A DNA stretch of 64,000 bases from Bacteroidota bacterium (lineage in GTDB: Bacteria; Bacteroidota; Bacteroidia; Chitinophagales; LD1). The position numbers and the translations under genes were made by a program. The DNA lies in NCBI GenBank assembly GCA_947479455.1, contig CANJZE010000005.1, positions 103,879 to 167,878 on the forward strand. The letters are read 5' to 3'. This document shows, piece after piece, positions 1 to 8,932 of this stretch. The notes under the pieces are model-generated. The model was not told the origin of the DNA. It saw nothing but the letters and a program-made list of their open reading frames with translations, and did not search any database. Numbering within the stretch: position 1 is the first letter of the stretch; the number at the start of each line of letters is the position of its first letter.

Positions 1-41
1 AGGGAATTGTTTCTCAGCCAAAAGGAAAACTATTCTGAAAG

Positions 42-872
42 TTAGTGGTAGCATTTCATTCGCTCCACCAATGCGATTGCTTCTTTCGCTTCTTTTGCAT
101 CGTGTACCCGCAATATTTTTGCTCCATTCAGCAAGGCAACGGTGTTTAGCACACTAGTTCCGTTAAGCGCATCTTCGGGTTTTATAGCAAGTGTTTTGTA
201 AATCATTCCCTTTCTTGAAACACCTGCTAGCACCGGTAAATTAAATGTGTTAAACAGGTTCAAATTTCTAAGCAGCGTAAAATTATGTTCAGTTGTTTTA
301 CCAAAACCAAAACCCACATCCAAAATCAAATCATTAATTCCTGCACCGCGACAAACCTTAATTCGCTCTGCAAAAAAATCTAACAGTTCATTGGTTACGT
401 TTTCATAAACAGGATTGTTCTGCATATCGCTAGGCAAACCTTGCATGTGCATCAACACAAACGGCACTTTATATTTTGCTATTACCTGAACCATATCTAC
501 ATCAAACCTTCCTGCGCTGATATCATTAATTAGATGTGCACCCCGCTGCAAACATTCATCGGCTACTCGCGCATGCATCGAATCAATCGAAACAATTGCT
601 TCCGGAAATTTTTCGAGAATAAGCTCAACAGATTTTAATACCCGCTTTAATTCCTCCTCTACACTAATAATTTCAGTTCCGGGCTTCGAACTCATTCCGC
701 CTACATCAATAATCGTTGCGCCATCGCGCAATAATTTTTCCACTTGCTGTAATACCGCTTCTTCATTGGTAAACTTTCCGCCATCAAAAAAAGAATTGGG
801 AGTAAGATTGAGAATACCCATCACCACAGGAGTAGAAAGGTCAACGATTTTTCCGCGGCAGTTTAGGGTCAT
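42..872 (-). CDS. folP: Dihydropteroate synthase
   Basis: Cytoplasmic folate enzyme that condenses 6-hydroxymethyl-dihydropterin diphosphate with p-aminobenzoate. The 276 residues are a normal length for a one-domain enzyme. Visible family motifs in order: MGILNLTPNSFFDGG near residue 18, DVGGMSSKPG near 56, SIDS near 95, NDISAG, the MHMQG pterin loop, LDVGFGFGKTTEHN, the substrate-binding lysine segment AGVSRKG near 217, and the C-terminal RVHD. The first loop has Asn where many homologues have Asp (TPNSF for TPDSF). It is divergently oriented to the DUF1599 gene across an 82-bp gap. Assignment is secure. Confidence 0.96.
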   Translation of the reverse strand: MTLNCRGKIVDLSTPVVMGILNLTPNSFFDGGKFTNEEAVLQQVEKLLRDGATIIDVGGMSSKPGTEIISVEEELKRVLKSVELILEKFPEAIVSIDSMHARVADECLQRGAHLINDISAGRFDVDMVQVIAKYKVPFVLMHMQGLPSDMQNNPVYENVTNELLDFFAERIKVCRGAGINDLILDVGFGFGKTTEHNFTLLRNLNLFNTFNLPVLAGVSRKGMIYKTLAIKPEDALNGTSVLNTVALLNGAKILRVHDAKEAKEAIALVERMKCYH

Positions 873-954
873 GAAAATTTAATTGGTGTTAATTTGAAAG
901 CGGGTGTCAGTAAATTCCTGAACAAATCTATCATTCATTTTTATTTTCGAACCG

Positions 955-1494
955 ATGTTAAACACTTCGGCACAGTTTGATGAGCAGTTGAAAAACTGCC
1001 GCGAAATATTTCAGAAAAAAACGCGCGACTACGGCACTTCGTGGCGCGTGCTTCGTCCCGCTTCGCTCACCGACCAACTTTTCATTAAAGCACAACGCAT
1101 ACAGACCATCGAAGAAGCAGAAACCAAAATGGTAGATGAAGACGAGCGTTCAGAATTCATCGGCTTAATCAACTACGCTATCATAGGATTAATTCAAATG
1201 CAGTTGAAAGAAGACAAGCGAACCGAATTAAAAGAAGAAGAAGCCCTGCAACTCTACGATGCGCAGGCAGCCGATATAAAGTCATTGATGCTTGCCAAGA
1301 ACCACGATTACGGTGAAGCATGGCGCGATATGCGTGTGGGTTCATTTACCGATTTGATACTGATGAAACTGCTGCGCATTAAACAAATTGAAGACAACAA
1401 AGGCAAAACCTTAATCAGCGAGGGAATAGATGCAGGTTACAGAGACATTGTCAACTACTCAATCTTCGCATTAATAAAACTAAGTGAAAAGTAG
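955..1494 (+). CDS. DUF1599 domain protein (duplicated domain)
   Basis: Soluble 179-residue protein with two homologous halves: KTRDYGTSWRVLRP near residue 22 is echoed by KNHDYGEAWRDMRV near residue 117, and each is followed by a helix of the form L-K-RI-QIE. This duplicated arrangement fits DUF1599, a family grouped with nucleotide-modification-associated domains. Its biochemical role is unproven. From general knowledge the gene is often found beside folP and a DoxX-like gene in Bacteroidota, as here. The ATG at 955 leaves a short leader and gives the full first repeat. Confidence 0.85.
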   Translation: MLNTSAQFDEQLKNCREIFQKKTRDYGTSWRVLRPASLTDQLFIKAQRIQTIEEAETKMVDEDERSEFIGLINYAIIGLIQMQLKEDKRTELKEEEALQLYDAQAADIKSLMLAKNHDYGEAWRDMRVGSFTDLILMKLLRIKQIEDNKGKTLISEGIDAGYRDIVNYSIFALIKLSEK

Positions 1495-1536
1495 CTGCAT
1501 TAAATTATCAATCATCAATAATCAATTATCAATCCG

Positions 1537-2964
1537 ATGACCGTCTACACCATCTTCGCTCTCGTTGCAGCCGCAGCCTTTGCTCTTGCACTCATTCGCT
1601 TTCTGGTAAAGCGTCCGCCCAATATCATCATTACCTTCCTACAGGATTTCATAGGAGCGTTTTTTATTTTCTCAGGGTTTGTAAAAGCTGTTGACCCGCT
1701 GGGCACCAGTTACAAAATGCACGAATACTTCGAAGCATTTGCCGGAGAAGGTTTCCGCCCGATGTGGGAATACTTAGCCACCTGGTCAACCTTTATGGCG
1801 GTGGTGATGATTGCTTTGGAACTCTTCGTAGGGCTTATACTTATCATTGGGTGGAAACCGCGTTTCACAGTGGGCATCATCTGGTTACTCACTTTGTTCT
1901 TTACTTTCCTAACCGGTTATACTTTTCTTTCGGGTTACGGAATTACCAAACTCTTTCTTATTGCTTCGGCAGTGGTATTGTTGCTGTTTGCAGTGGCTGC
2001 GTTTCCGAAAAAGCAAACTGTGCGCATCAATCTTATTTTCTTTTCTATTGGTTCCGCTATGATTGTTTTTCTGCTCACTAAATTTTCTATGCTGTTTTTT
2101 ACTACGGCATTTGTAGAAACCGGAATGAAGGTTACGGACTGTGGTTGCTTTGGCGATTTTATTAAGCTAAAACCCTGGGAGACTTTCTATAAGGATTTAA
2201 TTCTCGATGTCGTTATTCTAGTGCTATTAATCAATGTAAAAAATGTTCGCCCACTCTTTGGCGATATGATTCGCGAGTTTATGGCTTACACCAGCGGAGC
2301 AGCTGCGTTGCTCTTCTGTCTTTACAATGTTTACGGCAACGAACCTGTAATTGATTTTCGCCCTTATGCTATTGGCAACGATATTATTGATTTGCGAACT
2401 GAAAAGAAACCAGCAAAAATTGAAATGGTGTTTGTTTACCGTAGTAACAAAACCGGCTTGCCGAAGGAGTTTAGTATGGATGATGTAATGCATGGAAAAA
2501 TGGATTATGCCGAATACGACAGTATGCTGGAGCGTAAAGACAAAGTGCTCGACCCGGGTATTCCTGCAAAGATTACGAATTTGCGTATTGAAAACGATGA
2601 AGGCGGTGATATTACCGATACGATTTTGCAAGATTCTAATTTTTCCTTGATGGTGGTTTCGCCTAATTTGAAAAAGACACACGAGGATGCTTTCAAACAA
2701 CTGAACCAAATTGCTTTGGGTTGCGATAAAATTGGTTTGAAGTTTTATGCGGTTACAGTGAATGATGGCCACGTAGATGAGTTTCGCCATCTCAACCAGA
2801 CTGCTTATCCGTTCTATCATGCCGATGAAACTCCATTGAAAACAATCATTCGCTCAAACCCGGGCTTGTTGTTATTCAAAAACGGAGTTGTCATCAACAA
2901 ATGGCACTATCGTCATTTGCCAACGTTTGAAGAATTGAATACAACTTATTTTTCGAAGAAGTAG
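1537..2964 (+). CDS. DoxX/MauE-like membrane protein (BT_3928-type)
   Basis: Inner-membrane protein of 475 residues. The first 270 residues hold about eight hydrophobic segments of DoxX/MauE type, including the motif DCGCFGDF near residue 202, which is typical of MauE-like proteins. Residues 370-475 look like a thioredoxin fold (hydrophobic strand LMVVSPN, then FYAVTV, then GLLLFKNG) without a CxxC. Family knowledge suggests a redox-linked membrane role, but no substrate is known. The gene follows the DUF1599 gene by 42 bp and is probably cotranscribed. A strong bidirectional hairpin follows its stop. Confidence 0.85.
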   Translation: MTVYTIFALVAAAAFALALIRFLVKRPPNIIITFLQDFIGAFFIFSGFVKAVDPLGTSYKMHEYFEAFAGEGFRPMWEYLATWSTFMAVVMIALELFVGLILIIGWKPRFTVGIIWLLTLFFTFLTGYTFLSGYGITKLFLIASAVVLLLFAVAAFPKKQTVRINLIFFSIGSAMIVFLLTKFSMLFFTTAFVETGMKVTDCGCFGDFIKLKPWETFYKDLILDVVILVLLINVKNVRPLFGDMIREFMAYTSGAAALLFCLYNVYGNEPVIDFRPYAIGNDIIDLRTEKKPAKIEMVFVYRSNKTGLPKEFSMDDVMHGKMDYAEYDSMLERKDKVLDPGIPAKITNLRIENDEGGDITDTILQDSNFSLMVVSPNLKKTHEDAFKQLNQIALGCDKIGLKFYAVTVNDGHVDEFRHLNQTAYPFYHADETPLKTIIRSNPGLLLFKNGVVINKWHYRHLPTFEELNTTYFSKK

Positions 2965-2982
2965 GAGAGAATAGAAAAAAAC

Positions 2983-3018
2983 AAAAATGCCTTTATGAAT
3001 TTTCGTAAAGGCATTTTT
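2983..3018. terminator. Bidirectional intrinsic terminator
   Basis: A 12-13 bp inverted repeat (left arm AAAAATGCCTTTA, right arm TAAAGGCATTTTT) has A-rich and T-rich flanks. It can therefore terminate both the rightward DoxX-like gene ending at 2964 and the leftward CWC gene ending at 3050. Confidence 0.85.
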
Positions 3019-3049
3019 ACATGGAAGAATAAATTCTTCAAAATTACTT

Positions 3050-3226
3050 CTATGTTCCATTCTCTAGTTCAATCTTTTTTATTTTTTCGGAGAGACAAAT
3101 TGGACACAAACAATCTGAACTATCAGTAGGTGTAATCTTCGGTAATTCCATGCACCAACATGTTTTTGTAACTGAATCGCTTCCACATTCGAAAGCAGTG
3201 CCACATTGCGTACAAGATTTTTGCAT
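3050..3226 (-). CDS. Small cysteine-rich CWC family protein
   Basis: A 58-residue protein read leftward from an ATG at 3226 to a TAG at 3050. It has a zinc-binding look: CTQCGTAFECG near residues 5-15, CWC at residues 23-25, and CLCPIC at residues 39-44. The central CWC triad with flanking CxxC-type pairs fits the Cys_rich_CWC family (PF14375), whose role is unknown. Its 3' end faces a bidirectional terminator, which supports a real transcription unit. It is short and easily missed by gene callers with a 60-codon cutoff. Confidence 0.8.
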   Translation of the reverse strand: MQKSCTQCGTAFECGSDSVTKTCWCMELPKITPTDSSDCLCPICLSEKIKKIELENGT

Positions 3227-3373
3227 CGTAAAGTTTAAGAAACAAAACTAAACGTTTCCTTGCAACATAACATGATTGGAAAATTGGAATGCAAACAACA
3301 CCATCCTCACAAGTTTCAATAATCCATCATTCCATTCTTCCATTATTCCCTTTTGCTTTTGTAATTTCGTTGT

Positions 3374-4786
3374 ATGGATCGTGAAATACTCTCAATAAAA
3401 CGTAAAGCGCTTCGCATTAATCTCGACCAATCTATTTACGGCACATTTGCTGAGATAGGCGCAGGTCAGGAAGTGGTTCGCAATTTTTTTCAGGTGGGTG
3501 GTGCATCTGGTACTGTAGCTAAAGCCATGAGCGCTTACGACATGACTTTTTCAGATGCCATTTACGGAAGCGAAGGCTCAGGAAGATATGTGAGCGATTC
3601 GCGGTTGAAAAAAATGCTGGATCATGAATTTGATTTATTGCGCGAACGATTGCATGATGGGAAATATGACAAGAAAAAATTTTTCGCGTTCTCTAATACC
3701 TGCACCACCCTCAATTTTAAGAAGGATAACGACCCCCACGGATGGATGGGCGTTCGCTACCAACTAAAACCACACACGGAACCTAACGAAGTAATTATTC
3801 ACGTGCGCTTGAAAGGAACCGATAGTTTATCGCAACAGCGAGTAATTGGCGGCATAGGAACTAATCTGCTTTTTGCTTGCTATTGGTACTACGATCAAAT
3901 GGATGATTTTATTGAATCACTTCTCGATAATCTTTCCACTGACCAGGCCGAAATAGATATGATACGCGTAAAGGGACCCGATTTTGATGGCGTAGATAAT
4001 CGCTTGCTTGCTCTTGAACTGGTAAAGAAAAATTTTACAGATGCCACTATTTTTTCAGCCAACAAAGAAGTGTATCAACCCAAAGATATTCTTTACAAAA
4101 AAAACATTTTGTGTTTGCGTGGAAGATTCAGACCGGTTACGAAAGTGAATGAGGACATGATGAAATGCGGGCTCGAGCATTTTAAAAAAGAAGTTCCTAA
4201 TGATGATGATTTGGTGGTGCTTTCTGAAATTACGCTGAACAACTTAGCAGGCGATGGCAATTTTGAAAACAAAGATTTTTTAGATCGTGCTGATATTCTT
4301 TGCAATCTGGGTCACACGGTAATGATTTCTAATTGTCACAAGCACGACAAACTGATTAATTACCTTGACTTATGCAAACCACAGCGCATAGGCATTATTT
4401 TGGGTATCTTGAACATTGTTGAACTCTTCAACGAAAATAATTATGACAATGCTGAAGGCGAATTGCTGCATTACTTCGGTGAAATTTTTAAACGCAATAC
4501 TCGCATGTTGGTATATCCTTATCAACCCGATAAGAACCGGCCGGTTGTTACCACCGAAAATTTGAAGGTTAGTGAATCGCTCCTTCATTTGTATAATCAT
4601 TTAAAGCTGAATAAATTTTTAGTAGACTTGGAAGGGTACGATCAAACCGTGTTGCAAATTTTTTCACCAAAGGTTATTCAAATGATTAAATCGGGAGAAC
4701 CAGGTTGGGAAGGTATGGTACCCGATACCGTGGCAGATATCATTAAAGAAAAATGTCTGTTCGAATATCCTTGTGAAATTTCGTAG
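3374..4786 (+). CDS. Conserved protein of unknown function, 470 aa
   Basis: Soluble-looking protein with no signal peptide or membrane segment. It starts MDREILSIKRKALRINLDQS and includes GTFAEIGAGQEVVRNFFQVGG near residue 23, AFSNTCTTLNFK near 112, and repeated acidic stretches. I recognise it as a conserved protein family of this size in Bacteroidota. It has sometimes been given misleading automatic names such as TonB-dependent receptor or nicotinate-nucleotide adenylyltransferase. Nothing in the sequence supports either: there is no plug or barrel, and no HxGH motif. Function is left open. Confidence 0.8.
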   Translation: MDREILSIKRKALRINLDQSIYGTFAEIGAGQEVVRNFFQVGGASGTVAKAMSAYDMTFSDAIYGSEGSGRYVSDSRLKKMLDHEFDLLRERLHDGKYDKKKFFAFSNTCTTLNFKKDNDPHGWMGVRYQLKPHTEPNEVIIHVRLKGTDSLSQQRVIGGIGTNLLFACYWYYDQMDDFIESLLDNLSTDQAEIDMIRVKGPDFDGVDNRLLALELVKKNFTDATIFSANKEVYQPKDILYKKNILCLRGRFRPVTKVNEDMMKCGLEHFKKEVPNDDDLVVLSEITLNNLAGDGNFENKDFLDRADILCNLGHTVMISNCHKHDKLINYLDLCKPQRIGIILGILNIVELFNENNYDNAEGELLHYFGEIFKRNTRMLVYPYQPDKNRPVVTTENLKVSESLLHLYNHLKLNKFLVDLEGYDQTVLQIFSPKVIQMIKSGEPGWEGMVPDTVADIIKEKCLFEYPCEIS

Positions 4787-4874
4787 TTAGCAGAATCTTC
4801 GTTTTTTGGATTCGAAAAAAACGTTCAGTATTTCGCGTAATCAACTTAGCCAATGTATATAATTGCCCTTGAAA

Positions 4875-4882
4875 TAAATTTG
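4875..4882 (+). promoter_or_regulatory. Putative -7 promoter box
   Basis: TAAATTTG matches the Bacteroidota -7 consensus TAnnTTTG and lies 47 bp upstream of the coiled-coil gene start at 4930. No good TTTG -33 element is seen at the expected distance, so confidence is modest. Confidence 0.4.
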
Positions 4883-4929
4883 GCGAAGTTTAGTTTTGCG
4901 TTACATTTAATCAACCAAAAAATAAAACA

Positions 4930-5853
4930 ATGGAAAACAACCAAGGCGGAGGAAACAAAAAAGTATATGTTGCCATCATTGCGCTCTTGCTCTTAATTAA
5001 CGGAGTAGCACTCTATCTTTTATACTCTGAAAACAAGGCGAAAAAAGATTTAGGTGAGCAAAAAATTGCTCTTGAGAACGATTTCAAAACGCTAACCGAC
5101 ACGCTCGATGCGAAAAAGATGGAGTTGGAATCTTATAAAGGAAAGAATGCTGAACTCGATAGCCTTATTGTAGGACAGCAAGGGGAAATTGACAAGCAGA
5201 AAAAAACGATTGCCAGTTTATTTGCCAAAGGTAAAATGACCAGCAACGAGTTAGCTAAAGCAAAAGAAATGATTGCTCAATTTGAAACTTCCATTGCTGA
5301 AATGAAGAAACAGATTGACCAATTGGTACAGGAAAAGCAAGTTTTAACTTCACAGAATCAACAACTTTCTACTGACCTAAACAGCGAAAAGCAAACTACT
5401 TCTCAACTAAGCGAACAGAACAAAGGATTGAGCAAAAAGGTGGAATTGGGTTCATTACTCCAATTGAAAAACATTGCCGTTGAAGCTATTTCTAAGAAGA
5501 AAAATGGAAAAGAGGTTGCTGAAAAAAGAGTGAAAAAAACCGAAAGCCTTCGTGTATCTTTTGAAACGGGTGATAATAAAGTGTTAGAGGCGGGTAACAT
5601 TAGTTTGTTTGTGCGCATTATCAATCCTAAAGGCGAAACTATTTCTGTTGCTGATCAAGGTTCAGGTTCATTGAAACTAGCTGATAACGGTGAAAATGTT
5701 CAATATACTAAGAAAGCAGATTTTGACTGGAGTCAAACCAACAAAAAGGTGGTTGTTTACTGGAGTCAAAATGTAAAGGATGCAGGAATTTACAAAGTTG
5801 AAGTTTATCAAAGCGGTTACATTATTGGTCAGGGACAGGTAGAATTGAAATAA
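4930..5853 (+). CDS. Membrane-anchored coiled-coil protein
   Basis: A 307-residue protein with a short polar N-terminus, one transmembrane helix (about residues 11-30, VYVAIIALLLLINGVALYLL), and a long heptad-rich coiled coil from about 35 to 170 rich in Lys, Glu and Gln. A compact C-terminal domain (about 172-307) has beta-type segments such as LFVRIINPKGE and GIYKVEVYQSGY. The topology suggests an anchor with the bulk in the periplasm. The specific role is unknown. A terminator hairpin follows directly. Confidence 0.8.
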   Translation: MENNQGGGNKKVYVAIIALLLLINGVALYLLYSENKAKKDLGEQKIALENDFKTLTDTLDAKKMELESYKGKNAELDSLIVGQQGEIDKQKKTIASLFAKGKMTSNELAKAKEMIAQFETSIAEMKKQIDQLVQEKQVLTSQNQQLSTDLNSEKQTTSQLSEQNKGLSKKVELGSLLQLKNIAVEAISKKKNGKEVAEKRVKKTESLRVSFETGDNKVLEAGNISLFVRIINPKGETISVADQGSGSLKLADNGENVQYTKKADFDWSQTNKKVVVYWSQNVKDAGIYKVEVYQSGYIIGQGQVELK

Positions 5854-5874
5854 GAATTAAGGTAGGCTATACAG

Positions 5875-5907
5875 AAAAGGTGCGGAAATATTTTCGCACC
5901 TTTTTTA
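5875..5907 (+). terminator. Intrinsic terminator
   Basis: The inverted repeat AAAAGGTGCG / CGCACCTTTT is separated by ten bases and followed by a T-rich run. It lies 21 bp after the coiled-coil gene. Confidence 0.85.
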
Positions 5908-5924
5908 TTTGTGAACTTCAAGTT

Positions 5925-5932
5925 TATGTTTG
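5925..5932 (+). promoter_or_regulatory. Putative -7 promoter box of the thiolase gene
   Basis: TATGTTTG matches TAnnTTTG. A transcript from it would begin near 5938. The in-frame TTG at 5930 lies inside this box, which argues that translation starts at the ATG at 5960. Confidence 0.5.
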
Positions 5933-5959
5933 TTGTTCATTCAAACTAAAAACAAAATT

Positions 5960-7168
5960 ATGCGTGACGCTTTTATTTACGATTCTATTCGCACTCCCCG
6001 CGGCAGAGGAAAAAAAACCGGATCACTATATGAAGTAAAAGCTATTGATTTGTTAGCAGTGCTTTTTCGCGCCATGCAAAAACGCAATAAAAATTTCGAT
6101 ACATCGCTGGTTGACGATGTAGTGTTAGGTTGTGTAACTCCTATTGGAGAACAAGGAGGCGACATTGCAAAAATTGCGAGTATGTATGCCGGTTGGAATT
6201 TATCTTCTGGTGGAATGCAAATCAACCGCTTTTGCTCTTCGGGTTTGGAGGCGGTGAATCTTGCAGCCATGAAAATTAGAAGCGGTTGGGAAGAATTAGT
6301 GGTGGCCGGTGGAGTTGAAAGCATGAGCCGTATTCCAATGGGAAGCGATGGCGGTGCCTGGTATCTTGACCCTGCTGTAAATTCTGCTTTGGGTTTTATT
6401 CCGCAAGGCATAAGTGCCGATTTAATTGCAACACTCGAAGGCTTTACTCGCGAAACAGTAGATAATTATGCTTTAGAATCTCATCGTAAAGCAGCACATG
6501 CGCGCAAGAACGGGTACTTCAAAAAATCGATTATTCCTGTAACCGACCAAAGTGGTATCAACATTCTTGACCATGATGAAACCATTCGCGAAGATGCTTC
6601 GATGGATGCAATGGCAAAGCTTTCACCATCATTTTCCATGCCTGGTGAATTTGGTTTTGATGCTGTAGCGATGCTGAAGTATTATGAGGTGGAACAAATC
6701 AATCACGTGCATACTCCTGGCAATTCATCGGGAATTGTTGACGGAGCTGCACTTACCTTAGTTGGCTCAAAAGAAGCAGGAGATAAAATGGGTTTGAAAC
6801 CCCGCGCAAGAATTGTAAGTGCTGCAGTTACTTCAGATGAACCAACCATTATGCTTACTGGTCCAGCATTAAGTGCAAGAAAAGCATTGAAGGTGGCAGG
6901 CATGAAAACTGGTGATATTGATTTGTGGGAAATGAATGAGGCGTTTGCCAGCGCAGTTTTAAAATTTCAGCGCGAAATGAATATAAGCGAAGAGGTTTTG
7001 AACGTGAACGGAGGTGCCATTGCTATGGGACATCCTTTGGGCGCTACCGGTTCCATTCTAATTAGTACCGTGCTTGATGAATTAGAACGCTCCAATAAAT
7101 CAACAGGACTCATTACACTTTGCGTGGGCGGAGGAATGGGTGTGGCCACTATTATTGAGCGAGTGTAA
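5960..7168 (+). CDS. Acetyl-CoA acyltransferase (thiolase)
   Basis: Thiolase of 402 residues that makes or cleaves 3-ketoacyl-CoA in fatty acid or short-chain acyl-CoA metabolism. The nucleophilic cysteine is Cys92 in [24 protein letters not shown], the [18 protein letters not shown] histidine loop and the second cysteine in LCVGGGMG are all intact. I chose the ATG at 5960 ([15 protein letters not shown]), because thiolases begin a few residues before IRTP and a promoter-like box overlaps the upstream TTG. Sequence alone does not decide between degradative and biosynthetic roles. Confidence 0.93.
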   Translation: MRDAFIYDSIRTPRGRGKKTGSLYEVKAIDLLAVLFRAMQKRNKNFDTSLVDDVVLGCVTPIGEQGGDIAKIASMYAGWNLSSGGMQINRFCSSGLEAVNLAAMKIRSGWEELVVAGGVESMSRIPMGSDGGAWYLDPAVNSALGFIPQGISADLIATLEGFTRETVDNYALESHRKAAHARKNGYFKKSIIPVTDQSGINILDHDETIREDASMDAMAKLSPSFSMPGEFGFDAVAMLKYYEVEQINHVHTPGNSSGIVDGAALTLVGSKEAGDKMGLKPRARIVSAAVTSDEPTIMLTGPALSARKALKVAGMKTGDIDLWEMNEAFASAVLKFQREMNISEEVLNVNGGAIAMGHPLGATGSILISTVLDELERSNKSTGLITLCVGGGMGVATIIERV

Positions 7169-7257
7169 TTTTCTGTTACCAGTACGTTCAAAAGGTTGGT
7201 TACATTTTTTGCGCTTAAATTACGTTAACTCCGTACCTCACGTGTTAGCGCTAAAAA

Positions 7258-7265
7258 TATCTTTG
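7258..7265 (+). promoter_or_regulatory. -7 box abutting the kinase start codon
   Basis: TATCTTTG matches TAnnTTTG and ends four bases before the GTG start at 7270. Transcription would begin at or next to the start codon, implying a leaderless or nearly leaderless mRNA. There is no clear TTTG at -33. Confidence 0.4.
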
Positions 7266-7269
7266 CCGC

Positions 7270-8859
7270 GTGAATAAAAAGCTCGTCAACATTATCATCA
7301 TTGCTATTTCCTTAGCCCTCACAGGGCTTATTTATATACAATGGAAATGGATTAAACAAAGCTACGCGGTGCGCGAGGAAAAATTCGATCAGGGAGTTTA
7401 TCTCGCGTTAAGCAATACTGCACATCAATTAGAACGCGATGAGGCAGTCAACTATTTCGAAACTTCGGGCTTGAACGATTTTGGCAGAAACATGAACAAG
7501 ATGTACGACACTGTTCAAACCATTAAAACTTATTCACCTAAGTTTACGTTGGTTGATTCCATTGGTCAACATGCCATGAAATTTGGTTTTAGCGATACGA
7601 GTGCGGGCTTTGTTTCCAAATTTATGGGAAGCATTACGTACTTGAAAGAGAAGGCCGAAAAAATGCACGAAATAAGTAGCAATGGCGATATGGCTCGCAA
7701 CGATTTGAATCGAGAGCGGCACATTATTGAAATGCAATTTTCAAAGTACAATCGTTTGTTTCAGGATTTAGCTATGCAATTTATGCTCGATGATAAATGT
7801 CTTAGTAATCGTCTATCAAAAGACATGATTGAGAAATTATTGAATGAAGAATTTAAGAAAGAAGGAATTAGCACGCCCTATCATTATGCCGTTTTCGACA
7901 ATTGGTCAAACGGTATGCTTTTGGGAAATTTGTCTATTACTAAAGAAGAAGCCCAAACCACAAATTTTTATTCTATACCTCTTTTTCCAAATGACTTGTA
8001 TGAAAACTCCGGTTTTTTAGTAGTTAATTTTCCACAGAAACAGAATTATATTTTTCAATCTATGTGGCTTATGCTTTCTGCCACCGGTTCTTTCATTTTT
8101 ATTATTCTGGCTTCGTTTGGCGGTTCGTTCTATGTAATCTACCGTCAAAAAAAATTAGACGATTTAAAAACCGATTTTATCAATAATATGACCCACGAGT
8201 TCAAAACTCCGGTAGCCACTATTTCCATAGCGAGTCAAATGCTTAAAACAGAAAAGGTACAGAATAACAAAGACAAGATTTTAAACTATGCCACCATGAT
8301 TGAAGAAGAGAACAAACGATTGAGCGGGCATATTGAAAATGTATTGCAGGTAGCACGTCTTGATCGGGGTGAATTCAGATTAAAACTTGAAGATGTAAAC
8401 CTTCATACGCTGCTTACTGATATTTGTGACTCTCTTGATTTGCGCATTCAAAATGAAAATGGAGAGTTACTTCGAAATTTTACTGCCACTAACCCGAATG
8501 TGAAAGGTGATATTTTTCATTTGACCAACGCATTTTACAACGTTTTTGACAATGCTATTAAATACAAAAAAGAAGATACGTTAAAAATAACGGTGAGTAC
8601 TAAAAACAATTCGAATGGCGTAATTGTAAGTATACAAGACGATGGTATTGGCATTTCAAAAGAGAATCAGAAAAAGGTTTTTGAAAAATTTTATCGTGTG
8701 CCTACAGGCAATATTCATAACGTGAAAGGTTTTGGGTTAGGACTTAGTTACGTGCAAGTAATTATGAGTGCACATGGTGGCGATATACGTGTAGAAAGTG
8801 AAACGGGTAAAGGCAGCCGTTTCGATTTGTTGGTTCCTTTTAGTTCTGTTAATAAATGA
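7270..8859 (+). CDS. Sensor histidine kinase (RprX-like)
   Basis: Inner-membrane kinase of 529 residues: helix 1 at about 6-23, a periplasmic sensor region to about 262, helix 2 at about 265-291, then the kinase core. The phosphoacceptor is His309 in NNMTHEFKTPVA. The ATPase domain has the N box FDNAIKY, DDGIGIS, FEKFYRV and GFGLGLSY. It pairs with the response regulator 73 bp downstream, and the pair resembles RprX/RprY of Bacteroides. The GTG start at 7270 gives the natural MNKK-hydrophobic N-terminus. Confidence 0.93.
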   Translation: MNKKLVNIIIIAISLALTGLIYIQWKWIKQSYAVREEKFDQGVYLALSNTAHQLERDEAVNYFETSGLNDFGRNMNKMYDTVQTIKTYSPKFTLVDSIGQHAMKFGFSDTSAGFVSKFMGSITYLKEKAEKMHEISSNGDMARNDLNRERHIIEMQFSKYNRLFQDLAMQFMLDDKCLSNRLSKDMIEKLLNEEFKKEGISTPYHYAVFDNWSNGMLLGNLSITKEEAQTTNFYSIPLFPNDLYENSGFLVVNFPQKQNYIFQSMWLMLSATGSFIFIILASFGGSFYVIYRQKKLDDLKTDFINNMTHEFKTPVATISIASQMLKTEKVQNNKDKILNYATMIEEENKRLSGHIENVLQVARLDRGEFRLKLEDVNLHTLLTDICDSLDLRIQNENGELLRNFTATNPNVKGDIFHLTNAFYNVFDNAIKYKKEDTLKITVSTKNNSNGVIVSIQDDGIGISKENQKKVFEKFYRVPTGNIHNVKGFGLGLSYVQVIMSAHGGDIRVESETGKGSRFDLLVPFSSVNK

Positions 8860-8889
8860 TAAGCCTGTATCAGTCAACTGAAACATGAA

Positions 8890-8897
8890 TAGTTTTG
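8890..8897 (+). promoter_or_regulatory. Putative -7 box before the response regulator
   Basis: TAGTTTTG matches TAnnTTTG in the 73-bp gap between kinase and regulator. It may allow separate transcription of the regulator. No convincing -33 element is seen. Confidence 0.35.
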
Positions 8898-8932
8898 TTG
8901 TGTTAAACGGGTAACTAAAAAAAATAAAAGCC

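Noticed and set aside
1..41. A gene at the left edge
   Set aside because: Too short to judge; no start, stop or motif can be assigned.
2227..2820. A 197-residue frame antisense to the DoxX/MauE-like gene
   Set aside because: It lies wholly inside a well-supported gene and has no recognisable domain.
4800..4823. CGTTTTTT / AAAAAACG hairpin as a terminator
   Set aside because: Almost only A:T pairs and no GC-rich stem or following T-run, so it is weak evidence.
5930..5959. Upstream TTG start for the thiolase
   Set aside because: The TTG lies inside a TAnnTTTG promoter box and would add residues unlike thiolase N-termini.
5977..6411. A 144-residue frame antisense to the thiolase
   Set aside because: It mirrors the codon pattern of the thiolase gene and shows no family features.
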